Part shown: piece after piece, positions 1 to 8,049 of the stretch
Position numbering within the stretch: the stretch's first letter is position 1
Layout of the letters: every line of letters starts with the position of its first letter
Source of the DNA: Tissierella_A sp964489715
GTDB taxonomy: Bacteria > Bacillota > Clostridia > Tissierellales > Tissierellaceae
DNA length: 64,000 nucleotides
Reading direction: 5' to 3'
Assembly (NCBI GenBank): GCA_964489715.1
Contig: CAZBAK010000001.1
Coordinates: forward strand, 1-64,000
Translations under genes and position numbers: made by a program
The notes under the pieces: generated by a model
What the model was told of the DNA's origin: nothing
The model's input: the letters and a program-made list of their open reading frames with translations, nothing else
Databases searched by the model: none

Positions 1-119
1 AAAAAAATGAATTTTTATATAATTACTTATAGTTTCTATAAAGTAAGAGATAAATATAGTATAATTCTTATTATAGAGCTTATAAAAAAATAAAGTCAAA
101 AACAAGAGGATGAGTAAGG

Positions 120-488
120 ATGTTTTTTGTATTTGGTATTTCAAGTAAGGAAAAAGAATTGGATTTTTCCCAGACCACTCTTTGTAAAACTTGTGGATCC
201 TATGGAAGATTGGAAGCTTTTATGACATATTCATATTTTAGCTTGTTTTTTATACCTATAATAAAATGGAATAAAAAATACTATATAAGAAGTACTTGCT
301 GTGGAAGCTTATATAGCATAGATGAAGAACTAGGTAAAGCTATAGCTAGAGGAGAAAATATTAAGATTGAAGATAAAGATCTTATAGATACCAATAGTAG
401 TTATAGAAAAGTAAAATATTGTGGAAATTGTAATTCTAGAGTAAAAGAGGAGTTTGAATATTGCCCCAAGTGTGGAAATAAATTATAG
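120..488 (+). CDS. Zinc-ribbon domain protein, function unknown
   Basis: A 122-residue protein with two cysteine-pair knuckles: a CxxC near residue 22 plus a CC pair near residue 60, and a C-terminal pair of CxxC knuckles (near residues 101 and 116) typical of a zinc ribbon. The N-terminus (MFFVFGI) and overall arrangement match small zinc-ribbon proteins seen widely in Firmicutes. A hydrophobic stretch (about 38-49) lies between the knuckles but is short for a membrane segment. An AGAGGATGAGTAAGG stretch precedes the ATG. It appears monocistronic. The function is unknown; metal binding is inferred from the cysteines only. Confidence 0.7.
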   Translation: MFFVFGISSKEKELDFSQTTLCKTCGSYGRLEAFMTYSYFSLFFIPIIKWNKKYYIRSTCCGSLYSIDEELGKAIARGENIKIEDKDLIDTNSSYRKVKYCGNCNSRVKEEFEYCPKCGNKL

Positions 489-671
489 GTATATCAATGA
501 TTGGAGAGATAGAAAGACAAAATAGTAGAGGCTAAATCTGAAGTGACCCTGGATTTAGTTTTAGTAGTAAGAGAAAGATAAAATAGTTAAAAATATGATT
601 AGTTTTATAAAAAATGGGTAGCATATATAATGTAGAAAAGTTTACAAAAATAATAAAAGGAGGCTTTTACT

Positions 672-1118
672 ATGAAAGATTTAATACCATTTAACAGAAA
701 AAATTCTTTAAGAAGAGCTGGTGGTTTTGAAGACTTCTATAATGTTCTAGATGATTTTTTTACGAATCCTATTCAGAGAAGTAGAAGTCTTATGAATGAT
801 TCTTTTAAACTAGACATTAAAGATGAGGAAGATAAGTATGTGGTTGAAGCAGATCTTCCGGGAGTTAAAAAAGAAGAAATAGATCTTAATTTAAGCGAAG
901 GAAGACTTACTATTTCTATTCAAAGAGAAGAAAAGGAAGAAAAAGAAGAGAAAGATTATGTTCATAGAGAAAGAAGATATTCATCCATGGCTCGTAGTGT
1001 TTATCTAGGAGATATAAAAGAAGAAGATATAAATGCTAAGCTGGAGGATGGAGTTCTTTGTATAAATATTCCTAAGGATGAAGAAAAAGAAAAAACTAAA
1101 AAAATTCCAATAGAGTAA
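672..1118 (+). CDS. Small heat shock protein, Hsp20/alpha-crystallin family
   Basis: A 148-residue ATP-independent holdase chaperone that binds unfolding proteins in the cytoplasm. The alpha-crystallin domain spans about residues 45-140. It has the conserved DLPGVKKEEI segment (61-70), the AKLEDGVL motif (122-129) that closes the domain, and a short charged C-terminal tail. A strong AAAGGAGG ribosome site precedes the ATG. The gene stands alone, with a strong hairpin terminator directly downstream. No CIRCE-type repeat was seen upstream, so its heat control is not evident from sequence. The length and domain layout are normal for the family. Confidence 0.93.
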   Translation: MKDLIPFNRKNSLRRAGGFEDFYNVLDDFFTNPIQRSRSLMNDSFKLDIKDEEDKYVVEADLPGVKKEEIDLNLSEGRLTISIQREEKEEKEEKDYVHRERRYSSMARSVYLGDIKEEDINAKLEDGVLCINIPKDEEKEKTKKIPIE

Positions 1119-1122
1119 AAAT

Positions 1123-1160
1123 AAAAGCTATGCAAGTCTTGCATAGCTTTTATTTTTTTT
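1123..1160 (+). terminator. Rho-independent terminator after hsp20
   Basis: A near-perfect inverted repeat (AAAAGCTATGCAAG with its complement) is followed by a T-rich run starting at 1151. It sits 5 bases after the hsp20 stop codon. Confidence 0.9.
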
Positions 1161-1303
1161 AGATATAAGTTTATAAAAATCCATATCTTTTATCTATTTT
1201 ATGATAAAATTATAGGGAATATGAGAGTTATTCAAATATTATATTTCCTATAATTGGGTATCAATATAAGGAAATGCAAGTTCTTATAGAAAGGGGGTAT
1301 TTT

Positions 1304-1612
1304 ATGGAACTATTATTAATATTATTTGTAATTTTAGGCATAATAGCAGTGGCAATTCAATTTTTACTATATAAAAAAGAGGCAAGGAATAGTATCTTTA
1401 TTATTAACATGTTATTTGCAATAGTTGTATCCTATTTAACATTTACATCCCTGCCTACAAATTTTACAAGTCAGAGATTCTTAGCCATAGGATGGAGTCT
1501 TATAGCCATAGTGGCAGTTATATTAAAGTTAAATGTTAAAATAAATCCTAATATAAGCAAAGTAATCCTATCTTTATCTGTTCTTGGTAGTTTATTGCAA
1601 TTATATTTATAA
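1304..1612 (+). CDS. Small integral membrane protein, unknown
   Basis: The ATG at 1304 is chosen because AAAGGGGG lies just upstream of it; an in-frame ATG at 1274 lacks a ribosome site. The 102-residue product has three hydrophobic segments (about residues 2-22, 30-50 and 62-80) plus a hydrophobic C-terminal stretch, so it is predicted to be a multi-pass membrane protein. No catalytic or binding motif is recognisable. It is followed by a hairpin terminator, so it is probably transcribed alone. The function is unknown. Confidence 0.6.
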   Translation: MELLLILFVILGIIAVAIQFLLYKKEARNSIFIINMLFAIVVSYLTFTSLPTNFTSQRFLAIGWSLIAIVAVILKLNVKINPNISKVILSLSVLGSLLQLYL

Positions 1613-1633
1613 ATGATTTAAATTTTTAAATGC

Positions 1634-1677
1634 TACTGATTATTAATTCAAATATTTTAATAATCAGTATTTTTATA
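1634..1677 (+). terminator. Probable terminator
   Basis: Inverted repeat TACTGATTATTA ... TAATAATCAGTA followed by TTTTTAT. It lies after the small membrane protein gene. Confidence 0.75.
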
Positions 1678-1729
1678 AATAAATACTAACAAAGCAAATT
1701 TTATAAAAAGTGTTAAAGGAGAAATTTAA

Positions 1730-1846
1730 ATGAATCTAGAAACAGTAAATGGTTTTGATATAGGGAGATTTGCAAGTCAGCTAATAAGCCTAGTCTTTAT
1801 GGTAGCCCTGATACTCTTTGTGAGACTTTTCTTTAGAAAAAGATAA
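1730..1846 (+). CDS. 38-residue single-span membrane peptide
   Basis: A short open frame beginning ATG at 1730 behind a good AAAGGAG ribosome site (7 bases upstream). The 38-residue product has a polar N-terminus, one hydrophobic span (about residues 17-35) and a basic end (FFRKR), the usual layout of a small membrane peptide. It ends 21 bases before the LiaF-like gene with no terminator between, so it probably shares that transcript. A partner or modulator role in envelope stress is possible but only inferred from the neighbour. Confidence 0.55.
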   Translation: MNLETVNGFDIGRFASQLISLVFMVALILFVRLFFRKR

Positions 1847-1867
1847 ATACTTAAGGAGTTGGAAAAG

Positions 1868-2548
1868 ATGAAAGATAGATCACTTTTTGGAATTATACTT
1901 ATCTTGTTAGGAATTGGTTTTTTATTAGATCAATTCAACATAATATCCTTTAATAATATAATTAGTATTTATTGGCCCCTTATATTGATAGTTATTGGAG
2001 TAGTAGGATTTTTAAACAGGAAAAACTCAAAATTAGTAAACACTGTAATAATTATATTGGGAATATTTTTTCAAGCAAGAAACTTAGATTGGATAGATAT
2101 AAATATATTTCAATTGTTTTGGCCAATAATTTTAATAGTCCTAGGAATTAGAATTATAAGTTCCAAGAATATCAGTGATAGTAGGGATAGAGATCATGAG
2201 GACAAAAATATAAGCCTAGATGATCATATTGATGAATTTGCAATAATGTCTGGATTAGAAACAAGAATAGAATCTCAAGAGTTTAAAGGTGGGAAAATAA
2301 CTAGTATTATGGCTGGTATAGAATTAGATTTAAGGGATTCAAAACTTTATGAAGATGAAGCCACCATAAGTATAAATGCAGTTATGAGTGGCGTAGAGAT
2401 ATATGTTCCAGAACATTGGAAAATAGAACATAATGGCAGTCCTATACTGGGAGAATTTTCTAATAAAAAAAGATATAAAGAAGACCTAGATGTACCTATA
2501 TTGAGAATAAACTTTACTCTTATTATGGGATCCATTGAAATAAAATAG
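1868..2548 (+). CDS. LiaF-like envelope-stress membrane protein
   Basis: The 226-residue product starts at ATG 1868, placed 9 bases after AAGGAG; a TTG at 1859 overlaps the ribosome site and is less likely. The N-terminal half carries four hydrophobic segments arranged as two repeats with a WPLIL / WPIIL pattern. The C-terminal half (about residues 120-226) is a soluble beta-rich domain like the C-terminal domain of LiaF / cell-wall-active-antibiotic response proteins, ending in a GSIEIK-type strand. In other Firmicutes LiaF represses the LiaRS two-component system; no such system is next to it here. Family membership is fairly sure, the exact role is not. Confidence 0.75.
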   Translation: MKDRSLFGIILILLGIGFLLDQFNIISFNNIISIYWPLILIVIGVVGFLNRKNSKLVNTVIIILGIFFQARNLDWIDINIFQLFWPIILIVLGIRIISSKNISDSRDRDHEDKNISLDDHIDEFAIMSGLETRIESQEFKGGKITSIMAGIELDLRDSKLYEDEATISINAVMSGVEIYVPEHWKIEHNGSPILGEFSNKKRYKEDLDVPILRINFTLIMGSIEIK

Positions 2549-2573
2549 TATATTATTAAAGGAGTGATGGACT

Positions 2574-3299
2574 ATGAATAGAGATTTTATGAAGTCAAGA
2601 TTTGATAAATATATTGAAACAGATCAGGATAAAGGAATAGCTCAGCCTCCTCTTGAGAAACCCTTTCATAAGGATGCTGAACTAATAGATCTGCCAAAAG
2701 TAGATAAGGCTCTTATAATCAAAGATGATATTGTTGATTCTATACTGGGAAGAAAGAGTCATAGAATTTACAGGGATAAGGCAGTTTCCCTAGAAGAATT
2801 ATCCTATCTTTTATCTATGACTCAAAGAATAAAAGATATAAGAGGAGATAATTATCTAGGATTAAGGCCAGTACCTTCAGCAGGAGGAAGACATCCCTTT
2901 GAAACCTATCTAGCAGTCTTAAATGTAGAAGGATTAAAGAAAGGTATATATAGATATTTACCCCTAGAACATAAGCTTCTATTTGTAAAAGATGAAGAGA
3001 ATTTATCAGAAAAAATAATCATAGCTTCTAATATACAAAAGTTTGCAGGCATGGCAGGAGTTACTTTTATTTGGTCTTGTATTCCCTATAGAACTGAATG
3101 GAGATATGGGGACAGGTCTTACAAGATAATGCTTCTTGATGCAGGTCATATTTGCCAATCTCTTTACTTAGCCTGTGAGACCATTGGTCTTGGAACTTGT
3201 GCCATAGCATCATACAATCAAGAACTAATGGATAAGCTAATAGATGTAGATGGGGAAGATGAATTTGTAGTATATCTTTCTCCAGTAGGTAAGTTATAA
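2574..3299 (+). CDS. SagB/ThcOx-type nitroreductase-fold oxidoreductase
   Basis: A 241-residue flavoprotein of the nitroreductase superfamily. Visible motifs are the FMN-binding SHRIYRD segment (about 62-68), PSAGGRHPFETY (about 101-112), and LDAGHICQSLYLA followed by GLGTCAIA near residue 200, all typical of SagB-like dehydrogenases. SagB enzymes oxidise azolines in peptide natural products. No precursor peptide or cyclodehydratase is nearby, so this stand-alone copy probably acts on another substrate. It lies 25 bases after the LiaF-like gene and 27 before rnz, likely in one transcript. Confidence 0.8.
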   Translation: MNRDFMKSRFDKYIETDQDKGIAQPPLEKPFHKDAELIDLPKVDKALIIKDDIVDSILGRKSHRIYRDKAVSLEELSYLLSMTQRIKDIRGDNYLGLRPVPSAGGRHPFETYLAVLNVEGLKKGIYRYLPLEHKLLFVKDEENLSEKIIIASNIQKFAGMAGVTFIWSCIPYRTEWRYGDRSYKIMLLDAGHICQSLYLACETIGLGTCAIASYNQELMDKLIDVDGEDEFVVYLSPVGKL

Positions 3300-3326
3300 A
3301 AATTATAAATACTAAGGAATGATTTT

Positions 3327-4280
3327 ATGCTTGATTTAATTTTACTTGGTAGTGGTGGGACATTTCCTATACCAGAGAGATATCTTTCTTCTATGATAGT
3401 AAACTATAGAGGAAGAAAGATCTTGATAGATGCAGGAGAGGGAACTCAAGTTGCTATGAGAGAATTTCATACAGGTTTTAGATCCTTAGATATTATTTGT
3501 CTAACTCACTTTCACGGTGATCATATATTTGGCTTGCCTGGACTCCTAGCTACTCTTTCAAATAGTAATAGAACAAAGCCTATTACTATTATTGGGCCCA
3601 TTGGCTTGAAAAAGATTATGGAGTCTTTATTGATTACTTTGGATTATTTAAACTTTACAATCAATCTTATAGAAGATCCTAAAGAAGATTTGATCTTTGT
3701 TATATCTAAGGAAATTCTTAAAGTAAAAGAAAATCACAAGGACTCTCGTGAAGATATAAGGATATCCACACTAGAATTAGAGCATTCGGATCCTTGTTTA
3801 GGCTATAGTTTCTATGTGCCTAGAAATCGTAAGTTTTATCCACAAAAAGCTATAGAAAACAATGTACCTAGAGAACTATGGTCAAAGCTTCAAGAAGGTA
3901 AAACCATAGAAAAGGATGGGGAGATCTATAATCCAGACATGGTCTTGGGAGAAGAGCGTAAGGGAGTTAAATTTTCCTTTATAACTGATACAAGACCTAT
4001 AGCTAGGATAAATGATTTTGTAAAAGACAGCCAGCTCTTAGTATGTGAAGGAACCTATGGAGATGATAAAAACAAGGAAAAAGCTAGGATCAATACCCAT
4101 ATGACCTTTAGAGAAGCTGCTAGTTTGGCTAGAGATGCCAAGGTAAAAAAACTAGTCCTAACACATTTTAATGCTGGACTTGAAAATCCAGAAGAATATA
4201 AGTCTAATGCAAGAGAAGTATTTAAAAACACTGTTATTGGTTTTGATGGATATAGGACCAGCATAAGCTATAAAGACTAA
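3327..4280 (+). CDS. rnz: Ribonuclease Z
   Basis: A 317-residue metallo-beta-lactamase-fold endonuclease that trims tRNA 3' ends. The zinc-binding HFHGDH motif is at residues 61-66. Further ligands are seen in LEHSDP (His near 153), FITDTRP (Asp near 219) and LTHFNAG (His near 279). The N-terminal LLGSGG is typical. The length matches bacterial RNase Z of about 310 residues. It follows the SagB-like gene by 27 bases and is followed by a strong hairpin terminator, so it likely closes that transcript. Confidence 0.93.
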   Translation: MLDLILLGSGGTFPIPERYLSSMIVNYRGRKILIDAGEGTQVAMREFHTGFRSLDIICLTHFHGDHIFGLPGLLATLSNSNRTKPITIIGPIGLKKIMESLLITLDYLNFTINLIEDPKEDLIFVISKEILKVKENHKDSREDIRISTLELEHSDPCLGYSFYVPRNRKFYPQKAIENNVPRELWSKLQEGKTIEKDGEIYNPDMVLGEERKGVKFSFITDTRPIARINDFVKDSQLLVCEGTYGDDKNKEKARINTHMTFREAASLARDAKVKKLVLTHFNAGLENPEEYKSNAREVFKNTVIGFDGYRTSISYKD

Positions 4281-4357
4281 TATATTTAAATCTTTAAAGA
4301 TATTTGTATAGAGATAGCTTTTAATATACAATTAAGATATTGAGAAAATATAAAGTC

Positions 4358-4384
4358 AAAGGACATGAGCTCATGTCCTTTTTT
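4358..4384 (+). terminator. Rho-independent terminator after rnz
   Basis: A perfect repeat, AAAGGACATGA / TCATGTCCTTT, with a T run. It sits immediately before the MutS-family gene, whose ribosome site AGGAG directly follows the T run. Confidence 0.9.
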
Positions 4385-4389
4385 AGGAG

Positions 4390-6153
4390 TTGGTTTTTAT
4401 CACTAGGGAAAACAAGATAAAATATATTATAAAGCCATTTTTTGTAATAGTCATAATTGTTGGGGGACTTTTGGCAGTTCAATATTCTTATACATACTTT
4501 GCTTTGTCTTTGCTTGGAATACTAGCTTTAATCTATACTAATCACTGGGAGAAAAAAGAACTGATCAAGTATTCCAAGGAAAAATTGAAAGCCAAATGGG
4601 GACAAGAGCATATAGAAAAGAGAAATTTAGAATCCATAAGAAAATTATATGATTTTACAAAGCATAGGGGTGAGAGGTCCTTAGATGACATAACTTGGCG
4701 AGATCTAAATATGGACTCTGTTTTTCAAAAGCTAGATCATACAAAATCTCTTCCTGGGATGCAAAGTCTATATAATATACTTAGAAGACCTTTATTTGAT
4801 GAGATAGAATTGGAGAAAAGAGATGAAAGTATAAATCTTTTTTCCAAGGAAAAACATATATCACAAGAAATTCAATATCCCCTATATTTATTTGGCAAGA
4901 AGGATATAAAGGAATTGTTTCTATATTTTAAAGAGGGTATGGATCTTGATACAAAGTATCTACTAGTCTATAGAATTTTATCTTTTTCACCTCTTCTGGC
5001 CTTTGGTGTTTTTTTCTTGAATAAAGAAATAGCTTTATTGCTTGCTTTAATATCTATTAGTGTAAATGCATATATATTTCAAAAAAATAAAAATAGGATC
5101 TATCAAGAGGTTGAAACATTTAGATTTATAGCTAGACTTATAAAAACCTCTAAGGATATTATTAAAATAGATACTGCTTCATTAAATATAGGGAGAGAAG
5201 ATTTAGAAGATCTTATAAAAAAGACAAAAACAATATATAAGAATGTTTCATCTTTAAATACAAAAGAAGGTGTAAGAAGTGAACTAGACTTGCTTTTAGA
5301 TTACTGGAATATAATCACCTTAAGAGAGACCATAATCTTTTATAAGACAGTAAATTTAATAAATGATAAGAAAGATGACTTGTTTCAGATCTATAAGATA
5401 ATAGGAGAGATAGATGCATATATTTCTATAGCTTCCTATAAAGATAGCCTAGAATATCATACAAAACCATCTTTAATCAAAAGTCATGACAGTTTCTTTT
5501 TACAAGTAGAAAAACTCTATCATCCATTGCTGGAAGAGCCTGTACCATATTCATTTAAATTAGATAATAAAGGGGCTCTGGTTACAGGTTCTAATGCTTC
5601 AGGTAAGTCTACTTACTTAAGGACCATAGGTATAAATACTGTCTTTGCACAGACCTTTAATACGGTACTTGCCAAGGAGTACTCTTCTAACTATTATAAT
5701 CTCTTAACTTCTATTGGTACAACAGACAGCATAGAAGAGGGAGATAGCTATTTTATGGCAGAGGCAAAATCTTTAAAGAGAATTGTTGATAATTTAAGTG
5801 ATGGAGTTCCAGTACTTTGCATTTTAGATGAAATATTTAGAGGAACAAATACTGCTGAAAGAATAAGTGCTGCCAGAGAGGTTTTAAACTATATGATAGA
5901 TAGAAATACTCTAGTGGTAGCAGCAACGCATGACTTAGAGCTTACTAGCATAGTAAGCGAGAGCTTTGATAATTACCATTTTAAAGAATCCATAGAAGAA
6001 AATGACATTTCATTTGATTATCTTTTAAGAAGGGGTCCTGCTACCACCAGAAATGCTCTTGCTATTTTAAAATATCTTGGATATCCAAAGATAATATATG
6101 AAAATGCAAATAAGGGTGTAGAGGAATATGAGTTAAAAGGCTCTTTTAATTGA
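4390..6153 (+). CDS. Membrane-anchored MutS-family ATPase
   Basis: A protein of about 587 residues with the MutS C-terminal ATPase domain: Walker A GSNASGKST at residues 400-408, Walker B LCILDEIFRGT and the AATHDLEL segment downstream. It lacks the mismatch-recognition domain of MutS. Instead it has hydrophobic pairs at about 14-50 and 197-230, which predict membrane anchoring. Such MutS-related membrane proteins are known in Firmicutes, but their role is unclear; mismatch repair should not be assumed. The start is uncertain. The TTG at 4390 directly abuts the AGGAG, and no ATG or GTG lies at normal spacing. Confidence 0.75.
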   Translation: MVFITRENKIKYIIKPFFVIVIIVGGLLAVQYSYTYFALSLLGILALIYTNHWEKKELIKYSKEKLKAKWGQEHIEKRNLESIRKLYDFTKHRGERSLDDITWRDLNMDSVFQKLDHTKSLPGMQSLYNILRRPLFDEIELEKRDESINLFSKEKHISQEIQYPLYLFGKKDIKELFLYFKEGMDLDTKYLLVYRILSFSPLLAFGVFFLNKEIALLLALISISVNAYIFQKNKNRIYQEVETFRFIARLIKTSKDIIKIDTASLNIGREDLEDLIKKTKTIYKNVSSLNTKEGVRSELDLLLDYWNIITLRETIIFYKTVNLINDKKDDLFQIYKIIGEIDAYISIASYKDSLEYHTKPSLIKSHDSFFLQVEKLYHPLLEEPVPYSFKLDNKGALVTGSNASGKSTYLRTIGINTVFAQTFNTVLAKEYSSNYYNLLTSIGTTDSIEEGDSYFMAEAKSLKRIVDNLSDGVPVLCILDEIFRGTNTAERISAAREVLNYMIDRNTLVVAATHDLELTSIVSESFDNYHFKESIEENDISFDYLLRRGPATTRNALAILKYLGYPKIIYENANKGVEEYELKGSFN

Positions 6154-6189
6154 CTTTAAAATATAAAACTAGTATACTTTAAATACAAA

Positions 6190-6250
6190 GAAATAGATGG
6201 CGATGGAGTTCGCCTTTAACCGCTTAAAGCTAATGACTCCTACAAAAATA
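6190..6250 (+). ncRNA. Fluoride riboswitch (crcB motif)
   Basis: The segment from about 6196 carries the fluoride aptamer signature: GGCGATGGAGTTCGCC (P1/P2 region), AACCGC, then GCTAATGACTCC. The aptamer's 3' arm (ACTCCTAC) is also the 5' arm of the downstream terminator at 6236-6275. Fluoride binding would therefore be expected to block the terminator and turn on the antiporter gene. The aptamer match is clear by eye. The switching mechanism is inferred from the overlap. Confidence 0.93.
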
Positions 6251-6275
6251 CCTGTATTTTTGTAGGAGTTTTTAT
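6236..6275 (+). terminator. Regulated terminator of the fluoride riboswitch
   Basis: A perfect 15-bp stem (ACTCCTACAAAAATA and its complement), a CCTG loop and a T-rich tail. It overlaps the aptamer 3' end, as expected for transcription attenuation. Confidence 0.9.
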
Positions 6276-6295
6276 TTTGAAAGGAGAGAGAAGAA

Positions 6296-7468
6296 ATGGC
6301 TTTTAGTTTGGGAATTATTATAATACTTGGGATTATATTTAATAAAGTCTTTGAAAAATTTAAACTTCCAGGCCTACTAGGCCTACTAATACTTGGAGTT
6401 TTAATTGGACCCTTCGGAATGGATTTGCTACATAGAGATATATTAAGTGCATCGGGAGATCTAAGGAAAATAGCTTTAATAGTCATACTCTTAAGGGCAG
6501 GTCTTGGTATTCAAAGGGAGAATTTAAAGAAGAATGGTATAAGTGCCTTAAAGATGAGCTTTATACCTGGATTATTTGAAGGTTTTACTATAGCCCTTAT
6601 ATCAATTAAATTTTTAGATTTTTCATTTATTCAAGCTGGTATGCTGGGTTTTATAATAGCTGCAGTTTCTCCAGCTGTAGTAGTTCCCTCTATGCTTAAA
6701 ATGATAAATAGTGGGCTGGGAGAGAAGAAAGCAGTGCCTACCTTAATAATAGCCAGTGCATCCATAGATGATGTATTTGCTATAACTATATTTGGAGCTT
6801 TTCTAAGTCTTTATAGCGGAGTAGATAAAAGCATAGGCCTTCAGCTTCTTAATATTCCCCTATCAATAGTTCTTGGCATAGCATTGGGAGCATCTATAGC
6901 CTTTGTCTTGGTCAAGATATTTAAAAAATATACCATAGATAAAACTATAAAGGTTCTCATATTAATAGGAGTAGCCATATTATTTACAGAGCTGGAAGAC
7001 CAAGTAAAAGCTAGCATTGAAATTGCTTCCTTACTTGGGGTAATGACTATTGGATTTATTATTGGGGAAAGCTTGCCTAGTATAGGAGGGGAGATTTCAA
7101 AAGCCTTTAAAAAGATATGGATCTTTGCAGAGATGCTTTTATTTGTATTGGTAGGGGCTGAAGTTGATATATCAGTGGCAAGAGAGGCAGGGAAAATAGG
7201 TATAGTAATTATAATTATTGGTCTTATAGCTAGAAGCACAGGAGTTATTATAGCCCTTATGGGATCAGAATTAAACTTAAAAGAAAAACTCTTTTGCATA
7301 ATATCCTATACTCCTAAGGCAACAGTACAGGCAGCCATAGCATCTATACCTCTAAGCTTAGGTGTTGAAGGTGGGGAAATAATCCTAGCCCTTGGAGTTC
7401 TATCCATAGTCCTTACGGCACCACTGGGGGCTATAGCTATAAACTATTTTGGAAAGAGATTGCTATAA
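6296..7468 (+). CDS. Cation/proton antiporter, fluoride-riboswitch controlled
   Basis: A 390-residue, almost wholly hydrophobic protein with about 11-12 membrane segments, of the sodium/proton exchanger (CPA) superfamily. Typical glycine-rich helices (LPGLLGLLILGVLIGP, about 24-40) and an ASIDD motif near residue 157 are visible; the paired aspartates match the ion site of CPA carriers. It starts at ATG 6296 behind GAAAGGAGAG. The fluoride riboswitch directly upstream implies a role in fluoride tolerance. Such antiporters are a known but less common class of genes under this riboswitch, next to CrcB/Fluc and CLC-F. Direct fluoride transport versus pH compensation cannot be told from sequence. 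Confidence 0.85.
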   Translation: MAFSLGIIIILGIIFNKVFEKFKLPGLLGLLILGVLIGPFGMDLLHRDILSASGDLRKIALIVILLRAGLGIQRENLKKNGISALKMSFIPGLFEGFTIALISIKFLDFSFIQAGMLGFIIAAVSPAVVVPSMLKMINSGLGEKKAVPTLIIASASIDDVFAITIFGAFLSLYSGVDKSIGLQLLNIPLSIVLGIALGASIAFVLVKIFKKYTIDKTIKVLILIGVAILFTELEDQVKASIEIASLLGVMTIGFIIGESLPSIGGEISKAFKKIWIFAEMLLFVLVGAEVDISVAREAGKIGIVIIIIGLIARSTGVIIALMGSELNLKEKLFCIISYTPKATVQAAIASIPLSLGVEGGEIILALGVLSIVLTAPLGAIAINYFGKRLL

Positions 7469-7565
7469 GAAGAAAGATAAACATATAGGAATTTATTAAC
7501 AAGAATTCTTATATTAGATTATTTAATTGACAGAAAGAAAAATATATTATAATATGATTGTATAT

Positions 7566-7648
7566 TACGGGTGCTCATATACTGGGCTGAGAAGAAACTT
7601 ATATTTCTAACCGTCAACCTGATCTGGATAATGCCAGCGTAGGAAAAA
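7566..7648 (+). ncRNA. TPP (thiamine pyrophosphate) riboswitch
   Basis: The conserved THI-box elements are present in order: GGGTGC (from about 7569), GGGCTGAGA, then ACCGTCAACCTGATCTGGATAATGCCAGCGTAGG. An attenuator hairpin follows at 7681-7724. The riboswitch would shut off the downstream thiamine-precursor transport genes when TPP is abundant. Confidence 0.96.
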
Positions 7649-7680
7649 ATATATTGAGAATAAAACTTCAATTGTATTTA

Positions 7681-7724
7681 ATCCTCTCTGGATATCCGTA
7701 GATATCAGGGAGGATTTTTTATTT
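7681..7724 (+). terminator. Attenuator hairpin of the TPP riboswitch
   Basis: Stem ATCCTCTCTGGATATC paired with GATATCAGGGAGGAT, then a T6 run. It lies between the aptamer and the first gene, as expected for TPP-dependent termination. Confidence 0.88.
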
Positions 7725-7752
7725 TAAAATTTATAGAAGAGGAGAGATTTTG

Positions 7753-8049
7753 ATGAATGCAAGTGTAGCTATACAAGTATTACCTAAGGCTAATAGTAGT
7801 GAAGAAGTGGTGAGGATTGTAGATGAAGTTATAGCCTATATTAAATCTACAGGACTAAAGACATATGTAGGACCCTTTGAGACTGTAATAGAAGGTGACT
7901 ATGAAGAACTTATGGAAGTAGTAAAAAATTGCCAATATATAGCTATAGAAGCTGGATGTCCATCTATTATGAGCTATATCAAAATCAACTTTAATCCAGA
8001 AGGCGGGGTACTTACTATTGACCAAAAGCTTAAGAAACATTACAAATAA
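7753..8049 (+). CDS. Thiamine-binding (MTH1187/YkoF-like) protein
   Basis: A 98-residue small alpha/beta protein of the MTH1187/YkoF thiamine-binding family. It has the conserved N-terminal SVAIQVLP strand and the GLKTYVGPFETVIEGDYEEL segment (about 54-73). ATG 7753 is preferred over TTG 7750 because it is better spaced from GGAGAG. It is the first gene after the TPP riboswitch and overlaps the permease gene by 32 bases. It probably binds thiamine or its pyrimidine moiety in the cytoplasm as part of this salvage operon. Confidence 0.85.
   Translation: MNASVAIQVLPKANSSEEVVRIVDEVIAYIKSTGLKTYVGPFETVIEGDYEELMEVVKNCQYIAIEAGCPSIMSYIKINFNPEGGVLTIDQKLKKHYK

Noticed and set aside
2574..3299. Thiazole/oxazole peptide biosynthesis cluster marked by the SagB-like gene
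   Set aside because: No precursor peptide, cyclodehydratase or export gene is seen around it.
6841..7299. A 152-codon minus-strand open frame inside the antiporter
   Set aside because: It is antisense to a well-supported membrane protein, with low-complexity composition and no ribosome site.
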